DNA of 14,154 bases, from assembly GCA_964587655.1 (NCBI GenBank), contig CAZPMT010000143.1, forward strand, positions 1-14,154, in the 5' to 3' direction. The position numbers and the translations under genes were made by a program. The notes under the pieces are model-generated. The model had not been told where the DNA came from. It searched no databases and saw nothing but the letters and a program-made list of their open reading frames with translations. Below, piece after piece: positions 14,118 to 14,154 of this stretch; the stretch's first letter is position 1, and each line of letters opens with the position of its first letter. Source of the stretch: CAZPMT01 sp964587655. GTDB taxonomy: Bacteria; Hydrogenedentota; Hydrogenedentia; Hydrogenedentales; SLHB01.

Positions 14118-14154
14118 ACTTTTCAGTTTCTTGCGTTGAAACGTTCATAAAATG

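Overview
The window is a GC-rich bacterial chromosomal segment with short intergenic gaps, canonical Shine-Dalgarno sites and several families of short interspersed repeats between genes. There are no rRNA or tRNA genes, CRISPR arrays, transposases or phage genes. The signal-peptide-bearing sugar-binding domain, the M20 peptidase and the Group 3d-type hydrogenase suit a free-living heterotroph with flexible redox metabolism. The repeat style recalls uncultured planctomycete-like or Hydrogenedentota-like genomes, but that is an impression from memory and no gene here fixes the phylum.

Region 1 (about 60-4370, + strand) is a sugar-use unit. A strong sigma70-type promoter precedes a sugar phosphate isomerase/epimerase-like TIM-barrel gene. 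Next comes an unusual gene in which an ABC sugar-binding protein is joined to a MalF-like permease in one chain, and then a MalG-like permease overlapping it by four bases. No ATPase is encoded, so the importer must borrow one from elsewhere.

Region 2 (4370-4760) is a short convergent zone. It holds an inverted array of 9-nt repeats, a 48-residue unrecognised small protein gene on the minus strand, and a rho-independent terminator for the next operon.

Region 3 (4780-10312, minus strand) is a hoxFUYHW operon for a soluble NAD(H)-linked bidirectional [NiFe] hydrogenase. HoxE is fused to HoxF and has lost two of the four [2Fe-2S] cysteines. HoxU, HoxY and HoxH have complete metal-ligand sets. 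HoxH keeps a 25-residue C-terminal extension that the last gene's product, the HoxW protease, should remove. HoxW is fused in frame to a complete response-regulator receiver domain, and a strong internal ribosome binding site lies exactly at the domain junction. That module is the most unusual object in the window. The general hyp maturation genes are not present.

Region 4 (10443-12598) has a small PilZ-domain gene on the minus strand, divergent from a secreted or membrane-anchored M20 peptidase on the plus strand. A gap of about 430 bp follows, holding a composite palindromic repeat. Region 5 (13029-14154) has a VOC/glyoxalase-family gene and a stand-alone AICAR transformylase (PurH C-terminal type) gene that stops at about half the expected length.
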